A stretch of 64,000 bases of DNA from Cololabis saira (Eukaryota; Chordata; Actinopteri; Beloniformes; Belonidae), in NCBI RefSeq assembly GCF_033807715.1, contig NC_084587.1, positions 21,003,017 through 21,067,016 of the forward strand, written 5' to 3'. Of the stretch, positions 1 to 11,960 are shown one piece after another. Each line of letters starts with the position of its first letter. The stretch's first letter is position 1. The notes under the pieces are model-generated. The model saw only the letters and a list, made by a program, of their open reading frames with translations. It searched no databases and was not told where the DNA came from. A program made the position numbers and the translations under genes.

Positions 1-2050
1 AATAAGTATTTACATGCTGATGCTAGTTACAAAATCAGCAGTTTGGATTGTTAATTATTTTCTGGCGGTACAGTGCAATTTCAGAGAGATGAAAAAGCCC
101 TCTGTGGTGCATAGACTTCCTTATCACAAGTCATTGTGTGGGGAGGAAAAGAAGAAAAAATAAAGAGGCCATTGTCATCAATATATACTAGATCTATGAC
201 CTTCAGCCTATCAGAGGGAGCAACCAGCTGCAGATAAGGACAACGCCGTGTTAGACTTGACACCTGCACTTGCCGACCCACTGACTGCCCTCGCAGAATG
301 CAAATATTACAGCGACGGAGCGCAACATCACGCTTGGATTCCGCCTGGAGACGTGCGTGAGGGACGTGACCACACACTGAGACCAGACACATGTTTGGCT
401 GAGAGAAAAGAGTAAAACAGAGAAAAGAGACAGGAGAGAGGAAGTGGAGGGGAAGAAATGTTGGAGCGGTGTGGAGGGTCTGGTTGGTAAAAACAAAGAG
501 GGAAGGGCCGGTGGCCGCCGTCGTCCCGTGCCCATCAACACCCGTAAGACAAAGAAAAGTATTAGTCAGAGCGATTGGCGAGTCTTCCCTGGGGTCGCCA
601 TGACGATTGCTGATCCACATTTGTGGCGCGGCCTTGACGGCGGTGAAACAACAAGGGGGCCAGCACCACAGAAACTCCACCAATCTGACATTTAGTCATC
701 ACAATAATCAACATGGTGGTACACCAGAGCTTCCTCCACCGCTACCTCTTGAACTACATACGCCCACTTACTCTCCCACATACCCTCTCATGCAAGCATG
801 CATATACAGTACCAATGCACGCACACACACACGCAGTGAATTCCCCTACTCAAGCCAGCTCCCAGCCAGAAAAATCTTGGAAGAGCTCCGAGATTTAATC
901 TTGCCAATAGCTCTTTATTTTCTTTGACCATTTTTATTGTAAAAAAGCATGCACTAATTGTGTGTAAGCAATCTCCAAATTATGTATGTGTTTTTTCAAC
1001 TAAACCGAACACTACTGCAGACAGATTGGCTGGTTTTCAAGACACACGACTGAGTAATAATATTTGTTTCTTTCCTCAGAGTTTTGTTCAAACAGCATGT
1101 CAGCAACAGTGGTTTACTTGTAAACACCTGGCCCTGCACACCCAGCAGCTGCAAAACTTTGAGTCTGACTACGAATAACTATACTTTCCTAATTATTTTG
1201 AACCACATACTTGCTCTACCAAGTGGAAGAGCAAAATAAAGATTTTAAAAAATTGCAAGTCATTTGGGTCATTTACAGCTTTTCTTTTCTTTTTTTTTAC
1301 CTCAGCCAGCATAGTGAGGAGACTGCTCCTGATTCAGTTCTGTCGATCCAACATTGGGTAAGAGACTCCAAGAAAACGCAGAAACTTCCATTAGTATTTA
1401 CAGTCCCAGTTGCCAGAAAGAAATGGGAGACAAGTCCGAGAAACAGACGGAGAGAGGAGGGATAGATTATTCGACCAATAGCTACATTACTGCAGTGACA
1501 ACTGTGTCACTCCCAAAGCCACACAGAGAGCCTGTGAAGTGAGGAGTGTCTATGACCTAACATGTGTATACGTGTGTGCGCGCGTTTGGTGGGAAGAGAC
1601 ACTGAGACCAAAGGAGAGTCCTTCTGAGCGCTTTAATCTTTATCTGTCTTACAAAGTTCACAGATAGAGAGGGGCTGAAGCGGCGGCGAGACGCTGGTTC
1701 GGAGCCACAGGTTTACGAAGAAGATGCAGAGCCGCTCAAACAGGTGAAAAGGGAAGAAAGAGAGAAAGTCAGTGAAAGCAGTTGGTGATTGCCGTTCTAC
1801 AATCGACCTGGCCAAATTGTGAAATCCCTCCCAGGACCCTCTTAAGTCCGCTTCATTTAGCTGAAGCCAGATTCCTTATTTCTGCAATTATAAAGCTATT
1901 GACTAATTCGACATATGCTAGCGTGTATTCCAGCCCTTGAGTGCTGGTGTGCCATTGAGTCATTAACTTTGACAAATTGTGACAGACTTTTTTTTATTGC
2001 CACCCAATCATGAGAAACAAGACTGTGGAAGAGGAGTTAATGAGTGGCAT
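1..2050. other. Non-coding unique DNA, no gene seen
   Basis: I see no supportable gene. The longest open frames (one of 200 codons on the minus strand from 683 to 81) have no codon bias, no domain-like composition and no coherent splice context. The sequence is unique-looking with a few short alternating purine/pyrimidine runs, for example near 817-833 and 1563-1585 (CGTGTGTGCGCGCG). No transposon ends or RNA genes were recognised. Confidence 0.7.
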
Positions 2051-2060
2051 GTTTCTGCTC

Positions 2061-2086
2061 TTCCTCCTCCTCCTCCTCCTCCCCCC
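2061..2086. repeat. (TCC)n microsatellite
   Basis: About seven TCC units followed by a run of C. It encodes a proline or glycine stretch in some frames, which explains a spurious open frame here. Confidence 0.85.
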
Positions 2087-2285
2087 GCATTCTCTCACTC
2101 ACCCACTCCTCTCCATCCGTTCCACTTAGATTCCTGCACCCCCAAATACCCCTTACCCCTCCATATTTATAATTTTACCACATCCTAACAATAACACGGC
2201 CGGTACTCAGCACAAAACACGCGGCCTAATGAATCTCATGCCTTTACCGCGGTGAAATGGCCAGTAAGTATTACCAGCTGCGACA

Positions 2286-2437
2286 CCCCCCCCCCCCCTC
2301 CCTTCTCCCCTCTTGGCAGTGGCATTGAGCTCGGGAGTGCAGGGGTGATTTGAGGGGGGGGGGGGGGGGTTACGGACACATCTGAGTGCAGCTGGACCAG
2401 GGAGTAAGAAACGGGAGGGTGGTGGGGGGGGGGGGGG
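2286..2437. repeat. Three closely spaced C/G homopolymers
   Basis: A run of 13 C (2286-2298) is followed by 16 G (2354-2369) and 14 G (2424-2437) within 152 bp. Long G runs can form G-quadruplexes and are prone to length change and assembly error. The surrounding proline- or glycine-rich open frames are consequences of these runs, not genes. Confidence 0.9.
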
Positions 2438-2554
2438 AGAAAGACCACAAGCCTCCGTGTTTCCAGCTGCCTTTCTCAGGGGCTCGGTTTTCTCTCCCTC
2501 CTCTTGGTTTTCTCGCAAGGCCCTTCTGGTCCCAGCTTACTTGAAAAATCCCAA

Positions 2555-2653
2555 ACACACACACAGACACACACATAGACACACACATACACGCTCATAG
2601 ACACACACACACACACACACAGACACACACACACACACACACATGCACGCACG
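2555..2653. repeat. Imperfect (CA)n microsatellite
   Basis: An interrupted CA array with GA, TA and GC substitutions, which suggests an older decaying microsatellite compared with the perfect arrays further right. Confidence 0.9.
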
Positions 2654-2659
2654 CCCTGA

Positions 2660-5150
2660 TCCACCTCCCCTCCATCCCTCACATTCGGCCATCTTTGTTT
2701 GGACAAGGCTCAGGAGTTCCAGAAAAGCTCTCTCAGATGTGCTGAAGTAAGGGAAAAACAAAACAAACTGGCCCTCACACACACATGCACACACGCATAC
2801 GCTCGAAATTTATAAGAACACACAAACAACCAACAAGTACTTTACACTCACACATAACACCGTGCAACTGGAGACCTGCACACACGCTCCCAGAGTCACA
2901 TACGTGAACAACTTCACATGTGAGAACAGCTAAAATACCAGCTTCAACCAGAGGACAAATTTGCAAAGACAAGAAAAGGAAAAAAAAAGAAGGATACATT
3001 TTTCTTCTTGGAGGTAGGCAGTCTACCATAGAAGACCATAGAAGGAATGTGAGTGTGTGTGTGCTCGCTCTAGTACAGGATCACAGCACCGAGGCAGGGC
3101 TGAAGCATACCTCGACATGTGTTACCTCTTTGTAATATTGACTTTGTTATAGCTATACTAGTGGGAGAGTGGAGCCAAGAGCCCAGGCCCTGCAGTGGTG
3201 GGGCCCTCCGAGCTAGCTACAAAACAAATACCCGAACAAACGCGAAAACAGAAAACATGGCACCCACAAAGCCATCAGAAGAAAAAGAGGAAAAGAAAAA
3301 TCAAACGATCTATGCAATGTCCCTCAAACTGGCTATTGACCTTTACATTTACACTTCATAAATTAAGAATATTATTTGTTTGATTCTGAGTAGGTCGGGA
3401 AGGGGGGTGGGGGTGTTACAAGTAAAGCTGAGGGATTTGGCCTGACTTCCTGTTTGAGCGTGCGTACTACAAAAATGTGATGCACGCTTGCCATGGTTAC
3501 AAATTCTGGAAAGATTTCAAAATATGTGCTCTTCTTTCGTTGAATAATTAAAAAAAATATTATTGTGACACAATATGGAGTGAAAATATGATAAAAGACA
3601 TGACAAATGAACTTCCTAAAAGACAACAATGTCCGAAGCCATCCAGTTTTAGATGACAGAAACAAGGAAAACCAGACAAAAATCACACACGCTTTTTATT
3701 ATTTGATTACTTTGCAGAACTAAAAGATTGATTATCATTTCCCCGTTCCTACGAGTGTGAATCCCGGCTTGTCTCTTTCCCCAGTGATGACTTTGCTTAT
3801 ACATTTGAATAATGAAGGCAAGTCATTTGAATATTCCCTCTGTATTAAAAAAAAAAGATGTTTTTACACGATGCAGCAATATTAGCCATGTTAATTGGGC
3901 TCTTTGGACTTTCTTAATAGAAAGGCTAAATTAATTACTTATGTCGACAAAATGTCAGACATGCCGATCTAATAACTACAACTGTTTTCCAGCAGTGTTT
4001 ACATGCGCGCGCCTTTTTTGTCTTCGTATTTGTGTGATTACGGATGAACTGCGAGGGTCCAGCAGCCCGAGTTAGGCTAATGAACGAGATGGGAACAAAA
4101 TGCTTTGACATCCTCTCCATGTTTCATGGACGCTTCTTGAGAGTCCTCCTCCAATATTCATCCCCTCTTCTCATACTAATCAGCCACAACGGTGCTGACT
4201 TTAGCGCTTGCGAAGTGACTCGTGTAAGCGTGCGTGTGTCTGCGCTGTGGAGAGACACCCACACCAACGCTATATTCCTCGAGCATGCCAATCTACAGTC
4301 CACTCAGTAACCAACGCTACGTGTGTTTGTGTGTGTGAAATGTGTAATGTGTTCATTAGTGTGTACCCACCACCACTGGAGGCTTTGAAGTTAAACATTT
4401 TTCAGTTTTTTTTTCCCTTTTTTTTTCCGCTTGTGGCTGTTTTTGAGTCTAAAAGAAAAACGTTATCAGCGTATTTTCCTCAAGTACGGATAAACAGACT
4501 TTAAGGAAAGAAGGCAGTGGAAAGACGTCGAGAGTGTGAGTAAATGAGAGATAATCAGATGGTGTTTGCGCGCGTATGTGTATTCGTGCACGGATGCACG
4601 CATGTACAGCTACTGACTGCAGGAGAGGCCTGCTGATGCCATGCTTCAGACGACCTTTTTGAAGTGGAAATGAGCTTTCTAACTAGTCCGTTCTCACAAA
4701 GTCAGCAAACTCTGCCACCCCCCTCTGAAGGATTCGCAGACACCTCCCCGCCCAGCCCTGTGGTCAGCATGCAGGATAAGGTCTCTGTCAGAGTCCAGAA
4801 ACAGTTCCATCGTACTTCATCTGATTTTCATTTCAATGAAGATAAGCGGGATGAAAGAGGAGCAGCTTCCTCAAGTGGCTGTTGTCCTGACTGATGCAGC
4901 TTTCGAAGACATGCAGACATTTTTTTAAGCTTGAAGTAAAAGGGTTTTCCCCAAAAAATCCAAAATTTTAAAATCATAACATTATAGGCTTATTTCATGG
5001 TTTTTAAAATTGCATTCAATTGGCATATTGTGTGCATTCATCTTAATTTGATTATAGATGATTTCAATCTCCAAACATCTTTATGAGTGTGTCTGTGTGC
5101 ATGTTTCCCTCTTCCTCTTCGATGTCTATCATTACTGTGGCGCTGTGTGC
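2660..5150. other. Non-coding unique DNA, no gene seen
   Basis: Mostly AT-rich unique sequence. Short CA-type runs occur at about 2777-2800. Around 4040-4140 the sequence is less repetitive (ATGAACTGCGAGGG and following), but I found no exon with matching splice sites. No transposon ends or RNA genes were recognised. Confidence 0.6.
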
Positions 5151-5199
5151 ATCTGGTGTATTACGCATGCATGAATGCCGCTGTATGAACCTGTGTGAG

Positions 5200-5400
5200 C
5201 ACCTGAGGGTCCATCCCCGGCCGTCCTCGGAGCAGGGAGCGACAGCTGCACGGTGATGCAGTAGCGATAGGCATCATCGGCTTGCTAGAGACTAATTGGT
5301 CCACAGCGATCCTCTGAGTGGCCTCGCTAATTAATTAGAAAGGCAGTGGAGCTGAAATTTTTAATCAGGACACCAGGCTCTCCAGCAAGCGGGGGGGAAA
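5200..5400. promoter_or_regulatory. Candidate conserved regulatory island
   Basis: A compact, repeat-free segment that differs from its surroundings. It contains a 12-bp perfect palindrome CTAATTAATTAG (5327-5338), which is two overlapping TAATTA homeodomain cores, and another ATTA-type core in GACTAATTGG (5290-5299). It lacks open reading frames. Conservation is inferred from texture only; an enhancer role is a guess that an alignment would settle. Confidence 0.35.
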
Positions 5401-7019
5401 AAGACACATCACCCCATCATGTAATCCACCTGACAGTGATCTCCCAAGCTGACGTGTGAGTGTGTTGTGTGTGTGTTAGGGTATTTACATGATCTGACCG
5501 GGGAATACAAAGTACAAAAAAGAAAAGCTTGATAAATAATTTTAATTTAGGGCATTTTCAAGAATTCCATGTGTCCTAATCTAAAATGCATGACGAGTGT
5601 TTGGTGTGGACTCAGGAGGGCATGGTTAAGGTAGTCTTGTCCTCTGTGTGTTTGTGTAGTACATGCAGAAATCATTTCCTCATCAAATCATGTAAATCAA
5701 GTATTTCATTAATCAGGAAATAAAGATGCAAGACAATTTTGTGTAGCATGTTGTCACAAAGAATCTTGAATGAGAAGCATGAATCTGTCTTTACAAGTGC
5801 ATTACACTCATTTTTTTCTTTTCTTTTTCCAAATTCTCTCTTTATCATTAAATCAAAATGCTTTTCTTTCTCCCCCTTTCTCTACCGAACTAAATAAAAG
5901 CAGTTACTTCAACCAACATCATACTGAAAAAAATGTTTGAAAAGGGTTTATAAAAAAAGAAAAAAAAAAGGCAAAACACAATAAAAGCATCTCATGGTTT
6001 TGGATTTCTCCCTAATAAGGGAAAAGATGAATCTGAGGGATTGTGACTTTTGAACCATGCTGGGTGCAGGTTTGTGTCCCAAAATTGCACACGGCACACC
6101 ACAATGACTTCAGCTAAAGGGCCAGAGTCTGGAAGGAATCAGCTAAAAGATGCATGGTTTAAAAAAAAAAAAGAGTAATGCTGGTCAGCCACCTCACGCA
6201 GAGGACAAGGGAAACAAAATGTGGTTATTGCATGTCTGCGATGACAAGTTTGTGCCACTGACTGGAATGAAATAAGAGGTGGGGGGAGGGTTCCCAGTGC
6301 GTTCGTGCTGAAAACAAAATAGTCATTTGCTTAGTTCTCAGATAATGGTTGTATAATGAACATGCTTCAACTAAAAGTATCTAAAATACAGACACTTGTA
6401 CCTTCACCTCGTCTGGTGACACCAGATTAGTGTGTCTCTTAATCTTTGCGACCATCTCGGCTTTTCTCTGCTCTAATCAACCAACCAGCGCTATCAGCCT
6501 GTTGCTTGGGCCAAAATAAACACACACCGCCTTTTTATTGCTTTGTTTTCACAGGTCATTAGGGGAAGGAGAGAAGACGCATTGATTAGTTTTCCAGACC
6601 ACTGGATTATTGTTGTGTTATGACTATCATCATTAAGCTTCATTAAGGCTGTGGTTGTTCTTGCTTCCAGAAAATGAAGACGTTGCAGGAAAGGAGAACT
6701 GGTAAAAAAAAAAAAAGAAAAAAGAAGAGCAGACGGCACGCCATACTAGTCTAAAACGCAAGGTAAGCCATGAGTGAAATAACTTTATTTACAGGTATAT
6801 GGAATGCTTGTTTGAATCAGTAAGTTATTGACCTCACCTCCGACCCTCTTGTCCCGTCAGTCATACTTTTCACGCTGCTCTGCAACAGGGAGCTCCTGTT
6901 TTGCATTTCACATTTACTTCAAGTGCAAAAAGAGCTGAATTTAATGGAGCATCAGTCCCTGGCCATGTCTTTCTCTTCCAGTTTCGCTCTGTAGTTGCAC
7001 ATAAGCTCCCTGATCCAGG
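5401..7019. other. Non-coding DNA, no gene seen
   Basis: AT-rich unique sequence with short A runs (5949-5970, 6161-6171, 6705-6720). No exon, RNA gene or recognisable transposable element was found. Around 6415-6640 the sequence is low in repeats and could be weakly conserved, but nothing decides this. Confidence 0.6.
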
Positions 7020-7330
7020 AAAAAACTGTCTCTGTCGCTAGGCTAATTAGCATGCGTTAGATAGTTAGTAGAGGGCGGCCCTGTGTAATATGTACTGAAG
7101 TGGAATAAAATGGCGGGGCAAGGACTGTACTAATGGCCCACTTCCTCTCCACGGGGACCTTCCCCGCAGTTCTGCACGTGCTGGCATCAGTGCAGCCACG
7201 GGGCACTCGCAGGGGCAGCGGCAGACACACAGGAAGACGGCTGGCTCGGCCGGCGGCATTTACACATAGCACTGAGCTCTCCGGGTGTGACAGCGTGCGA
7301 CAAAGGCAGTTTCTAACACTCACACACACG
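7020..7330. promoter_or_regulatory. Candidate regulatory island, CpG-enriched
   Basis: CpG dinucleotides are noticeably denser than in the flanks (CGGGG, CGGCCGGCGGC and similar). The palindrome GCTAATTAGC (7042-7051) is a homeodomain-type core. TTAGTAGAGGGCGG (7065-7078) matches the CTCF core except at its first two bases. Short open frames exist on both strands but none is convincing. Confidence 0.3.
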
Positions 7331-10300
7331 AACGCGGAGGCAAACTACAACTGGCACGCACACGCAGGCTGATAAACAGATTCACCGGCCTATGAAACAG
7401 GTCAGATGACTCGGGGTTGCGCTGCCCGCTGGCTGCGTGGTACTGACAGATGCATTATTTACAGGAAGAGCTGGGGCAAGCATTTTGGCACTTGCAAGGC
7501 GGAGGTGGCGAGCGCCATCAGCAAGTGAGTGTATCTCCGTCAGAGTGAGTAAACAAACAGTGGGGACGTGGTGTGACAGAGCAAACGGCATGCCACCCAG
7601 ACACAAACACACAGACACATGCAAGCTCATCAAGGAGTCAACGGGGAGTGTGGCATCCATATTTATAGAGCCTGTCTAACATTTGTCCCCAGGCCAAATG
7701 CTGTGACTATACACTCAGCTAATGTCAGAACAGCACTTAACCAGGCATTTCCATGGGCAGTGGGGAATACATGGAGGGAAAACAAGAGCGGGTCAGAAAA
7801 AAACTGAGACAAACAAGGATGGAAGCAAAAGACAATGAGAAGAAATGAAATTGTAATGTGTACTGCTATGACTTGAATTTCAAACTGTTTCTGATTCTCC
7901 TTGTATTATTTAAAGTGGTTCATATTTCTGACTGGATCTGTCCATTTCAAGAAGACTTTTTGAGGTCTGACTTACATATCTAAACCACGCTTTTGTCAAA
8001 ATATGTCAAAGTACAAAAGCTTCCTTTATTCAACCATGAATTTAGCTCTCTGTTCACAGCAGCCAGTTTCAGAAGAGAGTCACTGAACCCTGCTGCACCC
8101 TTTCCTCTTTAAGATTGGTCACTTCTCTGCAGAGGCACATCTAAACATAAATTACAGCTAAGGAAGCATATGAGAAAGGATATATGGTTTAATATGGGAG
8201 CTCATGCTAACAAGAAGAGCAAAATGTGCTCTTATGTCCAACACCAAACTGGTAGAAAATGACATATATTTGAGTTTTATAGTTATTGAGTTGGTAGTCA
8301 GTTGACACAGTGAAATATATGATTTAATTTTGCATAATATGTCTTATTTGAATAGACAAATGCCTATAAAACAAATTATTCTACACTGTTTCATGGATTA
8401 TTTCGTCTTTGGTTATTTGTCAGATCTGATCTTTTGGAAAAAAAACATCCCCACATGGTAGTCTGAGTAAATACACTGGCCTTTTTACCCCAACTCAACT
8501 CTTAGCATGTCTTATTTGGTACCGAGATGAGTACGGTGGAGCTTGACTTAGCTTGCCACAGCAAGAAAAGAGTTGCATTACAGTTCATCAAGATGTCTAA
8601 CCTTAATGCTCCCATGTTTCATCGTACCTGTTGACACCAGAGAGGGTGTTGACCTGCTCTTTTTTTTCCCCCGCTGGATTTATGAGAGGCGAAATTCCCT
8701 CTTGGCATGTTGCTACTTGGAAGCTTGCATGGAATTCGAAGAATGGCCCATTTCACTTTGGTCACCTGTCCCCAAGTTTATCGTATGTCAGTCAGGGTAT
8801 TTGCTTGGCTCGCTGCCTTTTGGCACCCACACAGGGAAGCAGAGGGGCCCACAGGCCTCACTGGCATGTTCTAGTTCACCAAAGGCTCAAACGGTGTGAT
8901 ACCCCCTAAGAGAGCTGACTAAGAGGGTAAAGGGCCTTCTTTTAGCACAATCTTTCATTACCTCGAGTGGCACACATTCATTCTGTTTAAAGGTCCTATC
9001 CAAAGCGCTGATCCTGGAGGCCTATTAACATGTTAGCAAGCAGTTAGTCCTATTCTTAGAAACCCTGTTTTATTTGTTTTGAAACGATGATCAGAGCCCT
9101 TATACTTGTGTGGTCGAAGGAACAAAGTTGTTTTATGATAATCAGCAATCTTACCAGTCATTTTTAACACTTTACTGATCAGATACCGTTGTATAATGAT
9201 AAAGAGTTGCATTTCTCAGAGACTGTGTTCACAGGACGTCCAGAGGTGACTATCGACAGCAGACAGAGAAAGTTAAGAAAACAGATTAAACAGACTGTGT
9301 ATGCGTGTGTGTGTTTTTTTTTATTTTGCACAGACTTGTCAAGAGTGTATGTTGTTATTTTTGATCAAAGTTTCTTTTTTTTTTAAGTTAATACCTCTAA
9401 AGCCCTTGGATTTAAGTCTCTGAGATAATGAAAGCGAGCGTAATTAGCAATTAGATTTGACCAAATTAGGGCTGACTAACAGGCAAAAATCAGCATCAAG
9501 GCTACTAAACAGTATTATAGCTGAAGGTGTGTTTAAGCTGTGTTTTTTTTCCCTTTTCTTCCCTTCAAGACAAATTCAAATAAGAGGATTGTAAGATGAT
9601 AAGGAAGGTTACATTTCTCATATTCAAATGGAACAATAACTCAGTTTATCTCCATCGTTTGCCTAATGACACCCTTCTAATGAAAGCTTGATCTTTTTTT
9701 AATTATACACATGCATAAATGAGGAATCTCCAGCACTGACGATGCCCGACAAGGCTGCAGCCACTGGGCTTAAGAGTTGCTTCCCAGGTTTGGCAGTTTA
9801 CGTGAGAAAGTCGTTTTAAAACCCCGTGCACATGTATTATTAGCATTACCATATCTGGGCCTAACTGCATCTACAAAGGGAATAATGTGTGCCAGGAGAG
9901 TATAAAATTAGACCCAAAACCAACTCTGCTCTTTAAATCCACTCCCCAAGTCCCCACTTCCTTACTTATAGCCAAGCTCACAATGTCAAACACTAATAAG
10001 CCAGCTAATTCAATTAGGAGTTCACTTCTTTCAGAATCACTAAAAAAAAAGAGACTTTATGCATAGATTCCCTCACAACTCCATACAGAACTCTTCATCA
10101 TGAAAAAGTGTCCTTTATTCTTGCGCCTCTGTGTATAAGAGACGGGAACTTGCTGCTGAGCTTGTTAGCAAAACGCCCTGATCTGAGGCAAGAGATGTGT
10201 GACTAAAGCTGGGTCTCTTAAGTGTCTGTCACCCTGATCTAACTGAGGCAGAGCTCTTTGTAGGCTCGTGTTTTCTCCGACCGTCTCTCCGCAGTGACTT

Positions 10301-10490
10301 GGGATGAGCCCCGCCGTGTAGCTGCAGGTGACAGCAATCCCTTTCTTGTTGTCAAATCCTGGCGGAGCTTCCACATGAAAAACATTTCACTGGAGCTGAT
10401 GCCTTATTTCCCTTCCCCATCCTCTCTGTCTCTCCATGTGGATCTCAAAGGCTACAAGCACAGCACAGCACAGCGATAGAGAAACAGAAG
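7331..10490. other. Non-coding DNA, one weak exon candidate
   Basis: Unique, moderately AT-rich sequence. One segment, 7465-7524, has an AG before it and GTGAGT after it and is open in phase 0 for 20 codons; this may well be chance. Around 8980-9060 and 9720-10000 the sequence is repeat-free and could hold weak regulatory islands. No RNA genes or mobile elements were recognised. Confidence 0.55.
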
Positions 10491-10494
10491 CAGC

Positions 10495-11340
10495 CAAATG
10501 CGCGCTCCCTCTCTCTCTCTCTCCCTCTCTCTTTCTCCCTCACTTTTTTCTTTTTGTCAGGCTTTCCTTCTGCCAGCATCTCCTTGTTCTGTTTCTTTAT
10601 CTGACCAGCCTTTTTCTTGTTTCTAGTACTCTGAGCCTCCCCGCTTCCCTCCCCCCCTTTGGTTTATAGATCTGAGTTGAGTCTCAGGAGGAAAATACAA
10701 GTCAAGCCATTGTCATTTCAAACAGCGTGATAACCAGACACCAGGCTGCCCACTGACAACTCGGGGGAACTGGCCTTGGCTTTAACTGTTAGCTCCTCTC
10801 CCCTTTCTGTCTTGCTTCCTGTTTCAACTTTTATTCCCTCCTTTCCTCGTTTTCTTTTCTTCCTCTCATGCTCAACTCCTCTCTCTTCTTCTCCTTCCTC
10901 CTCCACCCCACCCCTACGTGGTAGCTCGTTGTTGTTTGCTGCCCGATGCTGATATGTTTTTTGCTCCTCTCCTCTCTCCTCTCCGTGCGGTGGGGGGCCA
11001 GGGGGAATAGTTGTCTTAGTGTGTGTACCAAGGTCAGGGCTCTCCACATGACAGTTCTCTGCCTCTTGACAAGGCGAGAAATCAATACTTTCGGACTTGT
11101 GGCTCTGCCCTCGGTGTAACAACAACACTGGCCGGCACAGAGCGCGGCTCAGGCACCTGACATATCCCCAACCGCCCCCCCCAGGCCCCTGCTGGGGAGC
11201 CTCCTCTCCTCCTGCTCTTACCCTTTCAAATTTCAAAAAGGTTCTCTGCTTTATGTTACTTCACCTTCCCACTCGATACTTTTTTTTCTTCCTGTTCGGG
11301 GGCCTCCAACCTGCTGTATATTAGATTTCCTATTTTTTTT
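10495..11340. other. Pyrimidine-rich tracts, non-coding
   Basis: The plus strand is strongly C+T rich at 10498-10680, including CTCTCTCTCT at 10509-10540, and again at 10790-10990. The minus strand is correspondingly Glu/Lys/Arg-rich in translation, which gives misleading open frames of up to 172 codons. Such mirror-like polypurine tracts can adopt triplex structure. No gene was found. Confidence 0.7.
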
Positions 11341-11374
11341 ATGTCATGCAATGCTTGTTTGTATTATATCTCAG

Positions 11375-11472
11375 AGCGTACTCGGCCTCAGGTATTTGTT
11401 GCTACAAGTGTCCTGGAGACAATAACATGCAAGAGAGAGCATGATGTACCGTACAGATTCGGAGATGAGGTG
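11375..11472 (+). CDS. Possible internal exon, unidentified
   Basis: A 98-nt segment preceded by a pyrimidine-leaning stretch ending in ATCTCAG (11368-11374) and followed by the consensus donor GTAAGT (11473-11478). Only one frame is open across it; the other two contain stops. That frame stays open from 11341 to 11748 and reads RTRPQVFVATSVLETITC at its start, a non-repetitive, protein-like composition. I recognise no domain. The length is not a multiple of three, so inclusion would shift frame downstream; a regulated (poison) exon or simple chance are both possible. It sits in the least repetitive part of the region. Confidence 0.22.
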
Positions 11473-11479
11473 GTAAGTA

Positions 11480-11960
11480 AGAGCCTGGCTAATTACAAAC
11501 TGGCAGAGGATTCATATACCTACAAAAGCGGAGCCATGGGCGACATTTTCAGCACGCCACTACTAACGCCTTACGTGTCTCTTTATGCTTTTTCATCGTC
11601 AGATGGACACTCACAGAGCCAGAGAAAGCACTGGCAGTGCGCCCCCAAACCGATTGTTAAGCTTGCCTCTTGGCTTGCCTCTAATGATGAGGGAGAGTGT
11701 GCGCGGGGCCAATTACGGCTCTTGTCGTTCAGCAGTCAAACAGAGTAAAACTCCTGATCTCTGCCCCTGCAGAGAAGAGCCGCAATCAGCAGGAGCCCCG
11801 GAGTCTCTCCGAGGGGCCGCGCGCGGCCACACACTTGCGTACGTTACGCGTCCAACTGGACATCCTTCAGCAGGACTCCATCTGCCGTCGTCCCCACGGC
11901 TTGCTCCCCGGGTTCAGCTGGAGTAAGGAAAGTGCATCAAATAAAACAGCCACTTTAATG
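11480..11960. promoter_or_regulatory. Candidate conserved island with CpG cluster
   Basis: Repeat-free sequence with GGCTAATTACAAACTGGC (11488-11505), a homeodomain-type core, followed by a CpG-dense patch around 11770-11900 including GGCCGCGCGCGGCC (11815-11828) and TGCGTACGTTACGCG (11836-11850). The texture is that of a vertebrate conserved non-coding element, but conservation cannot be tested here. Confidence 0.35.

Noticed and set aside
81..683. 200-codon minus-strand open frame
   Set aside because: No domain, no codon bias, no splice context, and overlapping open frames on both strands; looks like chance.
10718..11236. 172-codon minus-strand open frame rich in Glu, Lys and Arg
   Set aside because: It is the translation of polypurine tracts opposite the C+T-rich plus strand.
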